DNA of 64,000 nt from PALSA-1335 sp965231025 (GTDB lineage Bacteria; Patescibacteriota; Gracilibacteria; UBA1369): contig OZ246407.1 in NCBI GenBank assembly GCA_965231025.1, positions 1,054,001-1,118,000 of the forward strand, in the 5' to 3' direction. This document shows, in pieces, positions 16,674-26,004 of the stretch. Made by a program: the position numbers and the translations under genes. Each line of letters begins with the position of its first letter. The stretch's first letter is position 1. The notes beneath the pieces were generated by a model. That model did not search any database. It was not told the origin of the DNA and saw only the letters and a list, made by a program, of their open reading frames with translations.

Positions 16674-18422
16674 ATGCATAAAAAACTCCGCCTCCTTATC
16701 CTTGGGATCTACACGCTTTCCCTGTTCAACTTTTCAACGGTTCCCGCGGTCACCTTCGCATCGGTCGAAACCTGCGATTTGATACCAAACTCGCATCAGG
16801 AGGGTGATCAGTGTGTCTGTAACGCGGGCTACACGGCAAAAAACATTTCCTGCGTCCCCTTTACCTGCGATGACGTGGCAAACTCCCACCAGGTGGGAAG
16901 CCAGTGTATCTGCGACACGGGTTATACGGCGCAAAGCGGGAGCTGCGTTCCTTTCGGCTGCGATGACATAGCCAACTCGCATCTGGAAGGAAGCCAGTGC
17001 ATCTGCGACACGGGTTATACGGCACAAAGCGGGAGCTGCATTCCTTTCGGCTGCGACAACATAGCCAACTCGCACCTGGTGGGAAGCCAGTGTATCTGCG
17101 ACACCGGTTATACGGCGAAAAGCGGAAGCTGCGTCCCCTTTACCTGTGACCACATAGCCAACTCGCACCTGGAAGGAAGCCAGTGTATCTGCGACGACAA
17201 TTTCAAGGCTGAGAACGGACAGTGCGTGGCGGTAACCTGCGATAAATTCCCCAATTCCCACCCGGAAGGGCGTGACTGCATCTGCGACGATTTTTTCAGG
17301 GCTTCAGGAGGACAATGCGTCCCCATGTCTGATGAAGAGGTCTGCCCCAAAGCCAATACCCACCGCGAAGGTGACAAATGCGTATGCAACGAAGGATATG
17401 GATCCGTCAACGGAGTCTGTACTTCAAAAACTTTGCTCTGCTCACAAAACCACGCCACCTACGACGCCTCAATCGACGACTGCAAATGCAACACGGGCTA
17501 CGCAATGAACGAAGCAGGAAACGGATGCGATCCCGTAAGTAAAAGCGGAGGCTCCACTCCTCCCCCGATTCCAAATCCAACTTCCCTCGTACCGACCCCG
17601 GATCCGTCAATTCCAAACCCGACCTCTCTTGTGCCCGAACCGGGAAGTCAGCCGTTGAACACCTCCCTCGTTCCGACCCCGGGAAGCGAGCCCTCAACGA
17701 CACCACCCCCGCAGGACCCGCTTCAGCTCCTGCTCCAGCTTAAAACCGACCCTAATACACAAATCAACATGGACGACGCACTCAAAGCCGCGCTCCAGAA
17801 CGCCACCAAGGAGGAAGCGGCCCTGGCCCAGAAACAACAGGAAGCCTACGACAACATGGTGAAATCCAGCGACGGTGAAATGGAGCTTCCGCCAAGTGCC
17901 GAACAAAAATTGAACGTCATCAAGGGGGCAACCATCCAGGTCGCGCTGGATGACGAAAAGGAATGGCAAAACGAAGTCAACAAAGCTGAAGCGGAAGGAA
18001 GAGTCAAAAACGAAGCGGACAAAAAAACCTTCGACGACCTGAAAAATCAGGAACAGGCTTTACTGACCCAGTATAAGCAAAATCAGAACGCCCTGAACAA
18101 TCTGAACAAACAGACCTTCCAGATCATGACCCTCACCCAGATCCCCACGGTCCCAAACACGGAAATGATATTTAAACCCGATCCCAACGTTCCTCAGCGC
18201 AACTTTATCAAAGAGAACGACGGCGATTTAAAAGGTGCCATGGCGTCGGTTGCCGAGGCAACGGCGGGACAGTTGAAACTCCTGAACGATTATAAGGAAC
18301 AGATGCGCAAGGTGAAGGAGCAAAAACGTGCCCTGCTGAACGTTCCCCCAAAACCCGACACCGAAGCAAAACTGAATAAAGAAGGTGAAAAGATGGGTTG
18401 GGAAAAAAACTGGTACAAATAA
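16674..18422 (+). CDS. Secreted protein with eight EGF/TIL-like cysteine modules
   Basis: 582 residues. Signal peptide (about 1-30), then eight tandem cysteine-rich modules (about 34-287). The central ones are 31 residues long and almost identical, built on the pattern C-x13-C-x-C-x10-C (for example CDTGYTAQSGSC). They look like EGF, TIL or EB modules, which are mainly known from animals and are rare in bacteria. After this comes a Pro/Ser/Thr linker with repeats of NPTSLVP and NTSLVPTPGS (about 290-345) and a long charged, coiled-coil-like C-terminal half rich in Gln, Glu and Lys. The layout suggests an extended adhesive or binding stalk. There is no membrane anchor or SLH domain. Confidence 0.85.
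   Translation: MHKKLRLLILGIYTLSLFNFSTVPAVTFASVETCDLIPNSHQEGDQCVCNAGYTAKNISCVPFTCDDVANSHQVGSQCICDTGYTAQSGSCVPFGCDDIANSHLEGSQCICDTGYTAQSGSCIPFGCDNIANSHLVGSQCICDTGYTAKSGSCVPFTCDHIANSHLEGSQCICDDNFKAENGQCVAVTCDKFPNSHPEGRDCICDDFFRASGGQCVPMSDEEVCPKANTHREGDKCVCNEGYGSVNGVCTSKTLLCSQNHATYDASIDDCKCNTGYAMNEAGNGCDPVSKSGGSTPPPIPNPTSLVPTPDPSIPNPTSLVPEPGSQPLNTSLVPTPGSEPSTTPPPQDPLQLLLQLKTDPNTQINMDDALKAALQNATKEEAALAQKQQEAYDNMVKSSDGEMELPPSAEQKLNVIKGATIQVALDDEKEWQNEVNKAEAEGRVKNEADKKTFDDLKNQEQALLTQYKQNQNALNNLNKQTFQIMTLTQIPTVPNTEMIFKPDPNVPQRNFIKENDGDLKGAMASVAEATAGQLKLLNDYKEQMRKVKEQKRALLNVPPKPDTEAKLNKEGEKMGWEKNWYK
16773..17535 (+). repeat. Tandem 93-bp coding repeats (cysteine modules)
   Basis: Eight units encoding four-Cys modules; units 2-4 (about 16866-17144) are nearly identical at DNA level and exactly 93 bp apart, which suggests recent duplication or gene conversion. 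Units 6-8 are diverged and of slightly different length. Confidence 0.9.
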
Positions 18423-18528
18423 CACCCTGACGCGACCGATGCAACCGGGCAAACCCTCTCTGCCGGAGCCACTCATTCTATCCCTGTAAAAAAAGTTGGC
18501 AAGGGTAAAATTTTATGAACTTTTCGGC

Positions 18529-18557
18529 TTGCGTTAGCCGTTTCTTGCTGCTATACC
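18529..18557 (+). promoter_or_regulatory. Promoter of gdhA
   Basis: TTGCGT (18529-18534), 17-bp spacer, TATACC (18552-18557), with a leader of about 20 bases to the ATG at 18586. Confidence 0.5.
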
Positions 18558-18585
18558 GTGTGTGAATAACCCTTAAGTTCCAACT

Positions 18586-19953
18586 ATGGCAGGCGCTGAA
18601 AAAACCGACAGGAAAACCGTCGAGAAAATTTACGAATTCATCAAAACCGTCCAGGAGAAAAATCCGAACGAGCCCGAGTTCCTCCAGGCCGTCAAAGAAG
18701 TTGCCGTCTCCGTCATTCCGTTCGTGGAGGAGCACCCGGAATACGAAAAAGCGAAAATCCTGGAAAGAATGTGCGAACCTGAACGAATCGTGGTATTCCG
18801 CGTGCCCTGGATCGACGACAAAGGGGAATACCGGATCAACCGCGGCTACCGCATCCAGATGAACAGCGCGATCGGGCCATACAAGGGAGGTCTGCGCTTT
18901 CACCCGAGCGTCAACTGCAGCATCCTCAAATTTCTGGCGTTCGAACAGGTGTTTAAAAACAGCCTCACTTCCCTGCCCATGGGCGGCGGAAAAGGCGGAT
19001 CAGACTTCGATCCCAAGGGAAAATCCGACAACGAAATCATGAAATTCTGCCAGAGCTTCATGACCGAACTCTCAAAACACATCGGCCCGGACACGGACGT
19101 GCCCGCGGGCGACATCGGCGTGGGCGGGCGCGAAATCGGATATATGTTCGGCCAGTACAAAAGAATCCGGAACGAATTCACCGGCGTGCTCACCGGCAAA
19201 GGCGCAAGCTTCGGCGGAAGTTTACTGCGGCCGGAAGCAACGGGCTACGGGGTAGTCTACTTCGCGCAGTTCATGCTCGGCGCCCGCGGCGAGGGACTCA
19301 AAGACAAAGTCTGCGTCGTTTCCGGATCCGGGAACGTGGCGCAGTTCACCGTGGAAAAACTGCTCCAGCTGGGGGCAAAAGTGGTGACCATGTCCGACTC
19401 TGACGGCTACATCCACGACAAAGACGGCTTTACCCAGGAAAAACTCGACTACGTGAAACAGCTCAAAAACAAAGACCGCGCGCGCATCAAAGACTATACG
19501 AAAAAATTCAACGCCGGCTACTATCCCAACGCCAAACCCTGGGAAGTCGCCTGCGACATCGCGTTCCCGTGCGCCACGCAGAACGAACTCAACCTGGAGG
19601 ACGCAAAAAAACTGGTGGCCAACGGCTGCAAGGCCGTGGTGGAAGGCGCAAATATGCCAACACTCGCTGAAGCCGTGGATTTCCTTATCCAATCGCGCGT
19701 GCTGTTCTCACCGGGCAAAGCTTCCAACGCGGGCGGCGTCGCCGTATCCGGTCTGGAAATGAGCCAGAACTCCGGCCGGCTGGCCTGGACCGCGGAAGAG
19801 GTGGATAAAAAACTCAAACACATCATGGAAAATATCCACCAGACGTGCATCAAATACGGCAAGGAAGACGGCTACATCAACTATGTTAAAGGCGCCAACA
19901 TCGGCGGATTCATCAAGGTCGCCGACGCCATGCTGGCACAGGGGTTGGTGTAA
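18586..19953 (+). CDS. gdhA: Glutamate dehydrogenase (NADP-type, hexameric)
   Basis: 455-residue enzyme interconverting glutamate and 2-oxoglutarate plus ammonia. Substrate site: GPYKGGLRFHPSV at about 95-107 with the substrate Lys, and PMGGGKGGSDFDPKG at about 130-144; catalytic Asp region PAGDIGVGGREIGYM at about 170-184. The Rossmann domain shows SGSGNVAQ at about 246-253 and the following VVTMSDSDGYIH, where Ser rather than Asp/Glu at the end of strand 2 fits NADP preference. Length and order of motifs match the small hexameric GdhA of bacteria. It stands alone with its own promoter. In a reduced genome it could feed nitrogen or redox balance from scavenged amino acids (inference). Confidence 0.96.
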   Translation: MAGAEKTDRKTVEKIYEFIKTVQEKNPNEPEFLQAVKEVAVSVIPFVEEHPEYEKAKILERMCEPERIVVFRVPWIDDKGEYRINRGYRIQMNSAIGPYKGGLRFHPSVNCSILKFLAFEQVFKNSLTSLPMGGGKGGSDFDPKGKSDNEIMKFCQSFMTELSKHIGPDTDVPAGDIGVGGREIGYMFGQYKRIRNEFTGVLTGKGASFGGSLLRPEATGYGVVYFAQFMLGARGEGLKDKVCVVSGSGNVAQFTVEKLLQLGAKVVTMSDSDGYIHDKDGFTQEKLDYVKQLKNKDRARIKDYTKKFNAGYYPNAKPWEVACDIAFPCATQNELNLEDAKKLVANGCKAVVEGANMPTLAEAVDFLIQSRVLFSPGKASNAGGVAVSGLEMSQNSGRLAWTAEEVDKKLKHIMENIHQTCIKYGKEDGYINYVKGANIGGFIKVADAMLAQGLV

Positions 19954-20005
19954 CCGCGCCCGGCTCAGTCGATCCGGGCAAAAAAAATAGCCTTCCTCAT
20001 GCAAA

Positions 20006-20022
20006 CCGTTTATAATAAACGG
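20006..20022 (+). promoter_or_regulatory. -10 box inside a palindrome
   Basis: CCGTTTA-TAA-TAAACGG is a perfect 7-bp inverted repeat that contains TATAAT (20011-20016). It lies 38 bp before the lipoprotein start and could be a promoter overlapped by an operator. Confidence 0.45.
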
Positions 20023-20053
20023 CAGCTTATTGAAGTCCATAACAAGTCCACCC

Positions 20054-20593
20054 ATGAAAAAACAAACGGCTCTTTTGATCCTCGGAACCCTCGGCGCGAT
20101 GGCACTTTCCGCGTGTCAGGCTTCGCCTGAACAGAAAACCGCGGAGATCCAAAACGTCGCCAAAACAAGCAAAATAGAACTGAACACCTGTTCCATGCTG
20201 ACACCCGAAGACCTTGCGCTCATCACCAAACTGCCCGTCGAAAGACTGCAGCCAAAAGTCACCCCGGTCAGTGAGGGCGAATGGACATGCACGTACGGGG
20301 AAGACGCGGCCGCATCCTTTACCGTGACCGTCTCCCGGAACCGGGAGGAATCGGTCAAAGAGATGAAAAACTACCGCGACAATCTCGAACTTGCCGCAGA
20401 AACCGTGCCGGAAGGCAAATACCCCGAGGGCGCATACAGCGACGTGACCGGAGTCGGAGAAGAAGCCATTTATTCCTACATGGGCAACACCTTCTTTGCG
20501 CGGGAAAACGCGGTGTCAATCCTGGTCATGAGCCCCCAGGACAAAGTCCAGAAAATCAACATCGCATCGGCCTTCTTTTCCAAAGTAAAATGA
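20054..20593 (+). CDS. Lipoprotein, unknown
   Basis: 179 residues. Signal peptide MKKQTALLILGTLGAMALSA followed by the lipobox Cys at about residue 21, then a soluble domain starting with a Cys/LTPEDLALITK helix. This pattern (N-terminal Cys-containing helix with an L-T-x-E-D/E motif, later CTY) resembles DUF3558-like lipoproteins, but I would not insist. ATG 20054 is chosen over 20030 because it starts the signal peptide. Its stop overlaps the next start (ATGA). Confidence 0.75.
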   Translation: MKKQTALLILGTLGAMALSACQASPEQKTAEIQNVAKTSKIELNTCSMLTPEDLALITKLPVERLQPKVTPVSEGEWTCTYGEDAAASFTVTVSRNREESVKEMKNYRDNLELAAETVPEGKYPEGAYSDVTGVGEEAIYSYMGNTFFARENAVSILVMSPQDKVQKINIASAFFSKVK

Positions 20594-21258
20594 AGCTCAA
20601 AGAGTATTTTGCCGCAATAGCGCACGTGCTCCACGAACACGAAACCGAAGGGCAGGTGCTGAATGCCGTTCTCGAATGTAAAGAAGGACAGGGAAAAGTC
20701 CTGAACGAATTTCAGCGTGCCATTGCCGCAGTCCGCGAATCACTCCTGAACAACAAAAATCTGCTGGGTATTTTTGACCCTCCCCAGGCCAAAGAAGAGA
20801 TGATGGAAAAAGAGATCACCGAAAAAAACATGCGGCGCCATCTGTTAAAGGTGCGCCGTGACCTGGTGAAGCACAAGCCAAAAAATTGTGAAGACAAGTC
20901 ACAGCTCACCCAGTTCACGGAGTTCGAATGGATCATGGTCAGAATGCTCACCGACATCACCAGGGTGTGCGGGAATGGCTTCCCCGAGCTCGGAGGAGTA
21001 TTCAGTAGAATGGAGGAAAAAGCTTTCACGGCGGAGTTCAGGGAAGAAACAACCCACACCACGCCACCGCAGCCACCGGTCGAAGACAATCCCCTCCGCA
21101 GCGCTTTTCCGGCACACCAGCCCTCCAGCGGAGCGAGTCCCGAACTCGAAAAACTGACCGAAGAAGCCATAAAAGCCAGATCAAAATCTTACCAGGAGCA
21201 AACCGCCGCGATCGAAGCGCTCAACGCCCAGCTCCGCAAAGAAGGAAAAATCCTCTAA
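20590..21258 (+). CDS. Unknown cytoplasmic helical protein
   Basis: 222 residues starting MKLKEYFAAIAHVLHEHETE; mostly amphipathic helices, a Pro-rich linker at about 155-180 (TTPPQPPVEDNPL) and a final coiled-coil-like helix. No family recognised. The ATG overlaps the stop of the lipoprotein gene by 4 bp, which identifies the start and indicates coupling. The adenine deaminase gene follows after 9 bp, so these three genes form one unit. Confidence 0.7.
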   Translation: MKLKEYFAAIAHVLHEHETEGQVLNAVLECKEGQGKVLNEFQRAIAAVRESLLNNKNLLGIFDPPQAKEEMMEKEITEKNMRRHLLKVRRDLVKHKPKNCEDKSQLTQFTEFEWIMVRMLTDITRVCGNGFPELGGVFSRMEEKAFTAEFREETTHTTPPQPPVEDNPLRSAFPAHQPSSGASPELEKLTEEAIKARSKSYQEQTAAIEALNAQLRKEGKIL

Positions 21259-21267
21259 ATTCAAAAT

Positions 21268-22290
21268 ATGCTGAACCCAACGCTCCGGAATTTCATCAAA
21301 GGCATTCCCAAAGCCGAACTTCACCTCCACATTGAAGGCACGTTCGAGCCGGAACTCATGTTCCAAATCGCCCGCCGCAATAACATCTCCCTCAAATACA
21401 AATCCGTGGAGGAGATCCGCGAGGCCTATAACTTCGGCAACCTCCAGGACTTTCTGGACATCTATTACCAGGGCGCGAGCGTACTCACCACCGAGCAGGA
21501 TTTTTACGACCTCGCCTGGGCCTATCTGCAAAAGGCGCATTCGCAAAACGTGCGGGTGGCGGAAATATTTTTCGACCCTCAGACCCACACGGACCGCGGC
21601 ATCCCGTTCAAGACCGTTATTCAAGGGTTGCACCGGGCATGCGACGATGCGCACACCCAATTCGCCATGAACGCCCGGCTGATTCTCTGCTTTTTGCGGC
21701 ATCTCCCGGAAGAGGCCGCCATGAAAACACTTGAACAGGCGCTTCCTTACAAAGACAAATTTTTCGCGGTTGGACTGGACTCTTCGGAAGTCGGAAACCC
21801 TCCTTCCAAATTCAAAAACGTCTACAAAAAAGCCGGCGACGCGGGCCTGTTGCGTGTCGCCCACGCGGGGGAGGAAGGCCCCGCGGAATATGTTTGGGAA
21901 GCGTTAAGCCAGTTGGAAATCCTGCGCATTGACCATGGAAACCACGCCCTTGACGACGAAAAACTCGTCAAAGAACTGGCCGACCACCGGATTCCGTTAA
22001 CCGTGTGTCCCCTCTCCAATCTCAAACTCAAAGTGGTCAAAGATCTCAGCGACCACCCGCTCAAAAAAATGCTCGCCAATAATCTGCTCGTCATGATCAA
22101 CTCCGACGACCCGGCCTATTTTGGCGGATACGTTGAGGAAAACTACGAAGCCGTCGCCGAAGCGCTCAACCTCACCCGGGAAGAAATCGTCACCCTCGCG
22201 AAAAATTCTTTCAAAGCGACGTTCCTCCCCGAGGAGGAGAAACAAAAATATCTGAAGGCCATCGACGATTACGTCACGGCGCCCGGCTAA
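21268..22290 (+). CDS. Adenine deaminase (adenosine deaminase superfamily)
   Basis: 340-residue zinc hydrolase of the ADA/AMP deaminase superfamily. Metal ligands in ELHLHIEGT (His19, His21), catalytic HAGEE at about 199-203, RIDHG at about 224-228, and NSDDPAYFGGY at about 277-287. The last motif, with AYFGG after the double Asp, and the FFDPQTHTDRG block are typical of the adenine-specific (Aah1/Ade type) branch rather than adenosine deaminase. It would convert adenine to hypoxanthine for purine salvage. Last gene of a three-gene unit. It overlaps the convergent gene on the other strand by 17 bp. No hypoxanthine phosphoribosyltransferase gene lies in the window. Confidence 0.88.
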   Translation: MLNPTLRNFIKGIPKAELHLHIEGTFEPELMFQIARRNNISLKYKSVEEIREAYNFGNLQDFLDIYYQGASVLTTEQDFYDLAWAYLQKAHSQNVRVAEIFFDPQTHTDRGIPFKTVIQGLHRACDDAHTQFAMNARLILCFLRHLPEEAAMKTLEQALPYKDKFFAVGLDSSEVGNPPSKFKNVYKKAGDAGLLRVAHAGEEGPAEYVWEALSQLEILRIDHGNHALDDEKLVKELADHRIPLTVCPLSNLKLKVVKDLSDHPLKKMLANNLLVMINSDDPAYFGGYVEENYEAVAEALNLTREEIVTLAKNSFKATFLPEEEKQKYLKAIDDYVTAPG

Positions 22291-24964
22291 GCGTCAACGT
22301 TCCTTTGTCACCTCCTACAAAACTTCCGCCGCCGTAACCACCGGTTCCACTGATGTTGGTAACCCCGCTGACGTCATAATTGATTGTCACCGTTTCACCG
22401 TCGCAGCTGCCGGTAAAGCTTCCGCCGCCGCTCGATTTCCCCTTGATCTGACCCTTGATCGAACCGCCGCCGTTGACGGTTCCGCTCAGTTTTCCTTCGT
22501 TATCAACCGTTCCGTCCAGACCAAACGTCGTAGCCACCACCACGCCGTAATACGTCATCACATAGCTCCCGGCAGCGGTAAAACTGTTTCCTTCAATCTT
22601 TCCGGCGACCGGGAAAGCCCCGCCCGGGAATTTCCAGACACCGCCGTATGCTCCGTCGCACAGCACCACATTCCACGGAAACAGCGTGGACCCCAGCAAC
22701 CCCTTGATCGTATCACTCACTTTATTGTCCAGGACACCGGCACAAACGTTGTTGAAGATTTCAAGCGGATTGCCCCCGACCATTGCCTTAAAGGCTTCGT
22801 AGTAACCCTTAATACCATGCCCGAACTGCTGGACCACGGCCCCCTTCAACGCTTCAAGCATCTCTTTCTCGGTGTTCTTCACAATACTTCCCGGCAGAAG
22901 CGGGCTGAAAATACTCTTCAGATTGTCCGTCAAAGCTTCGCCGTTTTTAATAAGCTGCCGCTCGTCACCCACCGCGTTTCCAAGCCACCCCGTAAGTTTT
23001 TTCTTCAGTGCCGCAGCAGCGGCCCTCGTATCCGAATCAAGCCCGGGAGTGGACAAAGCTCTTTTTGCGTCATCAAGCTGATTTTTCAGCGCTGCGACTT
23101 TCTTGCTGGCAAATTTCTTCGCCAGCCAATTCGCCGCTTTATCAATAAAACCCGTGGCGGCCTTGCTGGTTCCGGAAATCACGTCGGTGCCTTTCACGAA
23201 CGACTTCGAACCGCCGATGAGAGAAAAACCGATATCAAAAAGCGCCCCGGCATTGTCCAAATTGCCGGACGTAGGATCAGCAAGCGTATACAGCCCCTTT
23301 GCCAATCCTGTAAACGCGCCGACCGCCATGTTCGTCACCTTGCCTGCGCTCCAGCTCATCCAGCCGGGATCAAAAACTTTCTCGAACCCTTTTTCAACCA
23401 ATCCGGCCGTCACATTCTCCACTTTTTCCATCCCGATCTTGGCATTCTGCAAAGTTTCCGAACCCGCCCGGCCAATCAGAATATTCCCGAGCTGTCTCGT
23501 GCGTAACTCTTTTTCAAGGTCCGCAATGTGAGAGTCGCTTTTGCCGTAATAATATTTTCCGATGGTTTTTTCCAAAGCCAGACGGGTCTCCACGGACATC
23601 TCATCCAGAGCAGCCCCGACGAGTGTCTTCGGCAGACTCGAGAAAAATTTGATCTGCGCCCACGTTTCCGGGGAGAAAGGGTCAAGCGCGGTAGTGACGG
23701 TATTATAGCCCGAAGCAATGCCGTGCGCCGTCGACTGTGCCACACCGACGCCGTAATTCACCACGGTCGAAACACCCGATTCCACCACCTGATATCCCGC
23801 CTTTCCATACGCAACGCCCGTGTCTATCGCCGCAGCGGTGGCATTCTCAACCTTCGTCGCCATCGCGTCCGCGGTATCAACGATTCCACCGACCACCCAT
23901 TTTGCCGTGTCCATGAAACCGGCCCGCGCGACGGGTACCAACGCCGTTTCGGAAGGCCCGATCTCCAGCGGCAGGGTGTACTTCAGATAATCATACTGCT
24001 CAAGTTTCGCCATCATTCCGGTGACATAACGCTCATAATACCCGATGTACTCCCCGATGATGTCGATATCCTCCTGTTCAATATCTTCCGTCGGCTTGAG
24101 CGAAGCCAGTTTTTCTTTCAAAGCCGGAAGGTTTTCCTGGATGTACTGCAGCCCCGCCAGGGTCATATAGTAATCGCCGGTATCAATCTGCCGCAGCGCG
24201 ACGCTCGTCAGGACAATATTTTTCTGGATGCCCACGATCGGTCCGTTCACGCTATCCCCCGCTTTTTCCATCAGTGCGTTAAAATCGGCCAGTGGCTGCT
24301 TAAGTGCTTCGTTTTGGAGCAACTCCAGGGCCTGCGCGAGTTTGGCACTGTTCGCCAGAAAGACATAAAAATCCTCCGTCACCGCGGCGCCATACTCCAT
24401 CTCAATACCGGTCTTGATGTACTCGGTGGTGGAAGGACTGAACGCGTTCGAAGCATCGGCCTGCATGCTTTCCAGAGAGGCTTCAAGCATTTTTTCCTTG
24501 GCCTGGTAAAAACCGAACTCAGCCGTCACTCCCTCCGCAAATTTCTGGAGCTTCACGTCTTTTTCCAGCGCCTGCGCCAAAAGACCCAAATGGGCTTCCT
24601 TCAAAGGAACCATCGCGTCGCGCAGCTTTTGTGCTTCAGCATAAATATTTCCTGAAAGTTTGATCGCCTCCTCTACTTTTGCGGCGCGCAATTTTGTAAA
24701 CTCGGTGAGAATCGGTAACGGCATGACCTGGGCCCCGCCGTAATACGAAGTAGAAAACGCCGCGTCCTCCACCGAATCTCCGTCGGCAAGAATCTTCATG
24801 ATATTTTCATCCATGGTGTAATCCCCTTTGAATGGATCGGCAGGCAAAACCGCCGCCTGCTGCGACTGATTCTGCTGACTTGTTTGAGATCCCGGCGGAC
24901 CTCCCTGGCACGCGGTAAGCACGACGAAAGAGATCACCAGGAGTGACGAAAGATATTTTTTCAT
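22274..24964 (-). CDS. Very large lipoprotein, unknown
   Basis: 896 residues from the ATG that begins a lipoprotein signal (MKKYLSSLLVISFVVLTAC, lipobox LTAC). Domains seen: a Gln/Ser linker, a long helical region (about 60-350), a hydrophobic, alanine/glycine-rich central part (about 370-470) with several short segments that could touch a membrane, a helical part (about 480-740), and a C-terminal glycine-rich beta domain (about 765-896) of short repeats such as GTVNGGGSIKGQIKGK. Only two Cys pairs beyond the lipid Cys are visible near the C-terminus. No family recognised. The longer open frame upstream lacks a signal peptide at its start and was not used. Confidence 0.75.
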   Translation of the reverse strand: MKKYLSSLLVISFVVLTACQGGPPGSQTSQQNQSQQAAVLPADPFKGDYTMDENIMKILADGDSVEDAAFSTSYYGGAQVMPLPILTEFTKLRAAKVEEAIKLSGNIYAEAQKLRDAMVPLKEAHLGLLAQALEKDVKLQKFAEGVTAEFGFYQAKEKMLEASLESMQADASNAFSPSTTEYIKTGIEMEYGAAVTEDFYVFLANSAKLAQALELLQNEALKQPLADFNALMEKAGDSVNGPIVGIQKNIVLTSVALRQIDTGDYYMTLAGLQYIQENLPALKEKLASLKPTEDIEQEDIDIIGEYIGYYERYVTGMMAKLEQYDYLKYTLPLEIGPSETALVPVARAGFMDTAKWVVGGIVDTADAMATKVENATAAAIDTGVAYGKAGYQVVESGVSTVVNYGVGVAQSTAHGIASGYNTVTTALDPFSPETWAQIKFFSSLPKTLVGAALDEMSVETRLALEKTIGKYYYGKSDSHIADLEKELRTRQLGNILIGRAGSETLQNAKIGMEKVENVTAGLVEKGFEKVFDPGWMSWSAGKVTNMAVGAFTGLAKGLYTLADPTSGNLDNAGALFDIGFSLIGGSKSFVKGTDVISGTSKAATGFIDKAANWLAKKFASKKVAALKNQLDDAKRALSTPGLDSDTRAAAAALKKKLTGWLGNAVGDERQLIKNGEALTDNLKSIFSPLLPGSIVKNTEKEMLEALKGAVVQQFGHGIKGYYEAFKAMVGGNPLEIFNNVCAGVLDNKVSDTIKGLLGSTLFPWNVVLCDGAYGGVWKFPGGAFPVAGKIEGNSFTAAGSYVMTYYGVVVATTFGLDGTVDNEGKLSGTVNGGGSIKGQIKGKSSGGGSFTGSCDGETVTINYDVSGVTNISGTGGYGGGSFVGGDKGTLTLSRAP

Positions 24965-25041
24965 ATTGGCTTGGGGGTAAAGGTCGCCCAGAAGTATACA
25001 CCTCAACCGCGAGCCGGTAAATTTTACAAAAGGTACAAACA

Positions 25042-25071
25042 AAAAGAGCCCCGCCGTGGCGGGGCTCTTTT
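25042..25071 (-). terminator. Rho-independent terminator
   Basis: Perfect 13-14 bp stem (arms AAAAGAGCCCCGC and GCGGGGCTCTTTT) with a tiny loop, 13 bp after the stop of the SIMPL gene read leftwards, with a T run on the minus strand. It would separate the SIMPL gene from the large lipoprotein gene. Confidence 0.85.
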
Positions 25072-25083
25072 CAATCGCAAACC

Positions 25084-25860
25084 TTATTCTATTTCGTAGG
25101 TGACGCTCACGCTCATCGAAAGCTCTTTCTGCCCGGGCTCGATGCTTGGAGCCGGAGCCGCGTCGGAAACCATGCTTCTGGCCTCCATGGCAAACTGGGT
25201 GTAGTTCGGGAAGTATGATGGCGACTCCTCGCTGAAGGTCACCACGCGGCCCAGGCGGACTCCCGCCATGCCTGCCATCTCTTCGGCCTTTTCCTTGGCT
25301 TTTTTGAATGCCACCTCGCGTGCCTGTTTCTTAACGGAGCCCGTATCATCAATATCAAAATTCAGGGAACCGACCTGGTTCGCCCCGGCCTTGGTAGCAG
25401 TATCCAGAATATCGTCGACCTTCTGCAGATCGCGGACCTTCACCGTAATCTCCTGGGTCAGATTATACCCTTTGATCTTCGTACTCCCGGCAGTATACAA
25501 ATAGTCATAATCCGGATACAGGCTGTACTGGCTTGTCGTAATATCTTTTGAGTCAACCCCCTGGGATTTTACGGCGGCCAAAACCGCGTTCATTTTGGTA
25601 TTGTTGTCATTGGTCACCTGTTTGACCGTCGCCCCCTTGGAAACCACGGAAAGACTGATATTGGCAATATCCGGCTTGGCGGTGATCTTACCTTCGCCGC
25701 TCACGGTAATCGTGCGCGCATAGGGCTGATTGGTTATTTCGGCCCGGATATTTTTGAACCAGCTCGGTCCCGTCATCTGCCAAACCAGCATGCCTGCAGC
25801 CGCAAGCAAAAACAGACTGCCCGCATAGCGGACAACTTTCATTGAAACATCCTTTTCCAT
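25084..25860 (-). CDS. SIMPL-domain (DUF541) exported protein
   Basis: 258 residues. One N-terminal hydrophobic segment (about 12-28, signal anchor or signal peptide), then the SIMPL core: RTITVSGEGKITAKPDIANI followed by a long helix, DITTSQYSLYPDYDY, YNLTQEITVKVRDLQKVDDI, and the helix KKQAREVAFKKAKEKAEEMA before GVRLGRVVTFSE. SIMPL proteins are periplasmic or surface proteins of unclear role, some linked to stress tolerance. ATG 25860 was chosen; 25842 is equally possible. Confidence 0.88.
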   Translation of the reverse strand: MEKDVSMKVVRYAGSLFLLAAAGMLVWQMTGPSWFKNIRAEITNQPYARTITVSGEGKITAKPDIANISLSVVSKGATVKQVTNDNNTKMNAVLAAVKSQGVDSKDITTSQYSLYPDYDYLYTAGSTKIKGYNLTQEITVKVRDLQKVDDILDTATKAGANQVGSLNFDIDDTGSVKKQAREVAFKKAKEKAEEMAGMAGVRLGRVVTFSEESPSYFPNYTQFAMEARSMVSDAAPAPSIEPGQKELSMSVSVTYEIE

Positions 25861-26004
25861 ATACAATGGTGTTAGTAAATAAAAATATTCCTTGATCTCA
25901 GCCAATTATAATACGGATCACGCACCCTATTACCAACTTTCCCTGGACAAAAAGCCAAAGTTTAGGTAAACATCTGCCCTAAAAATCATATATTTATCAC
26001 AATT

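Noticed and set aside
19958..19979. Terminator after gdhA (GCCCGG/CCGGGC stem)
   Set aside because: The stem is followed by an A run, not a T run, on the coding strand, so it does not fit a rho-independent terminator there.
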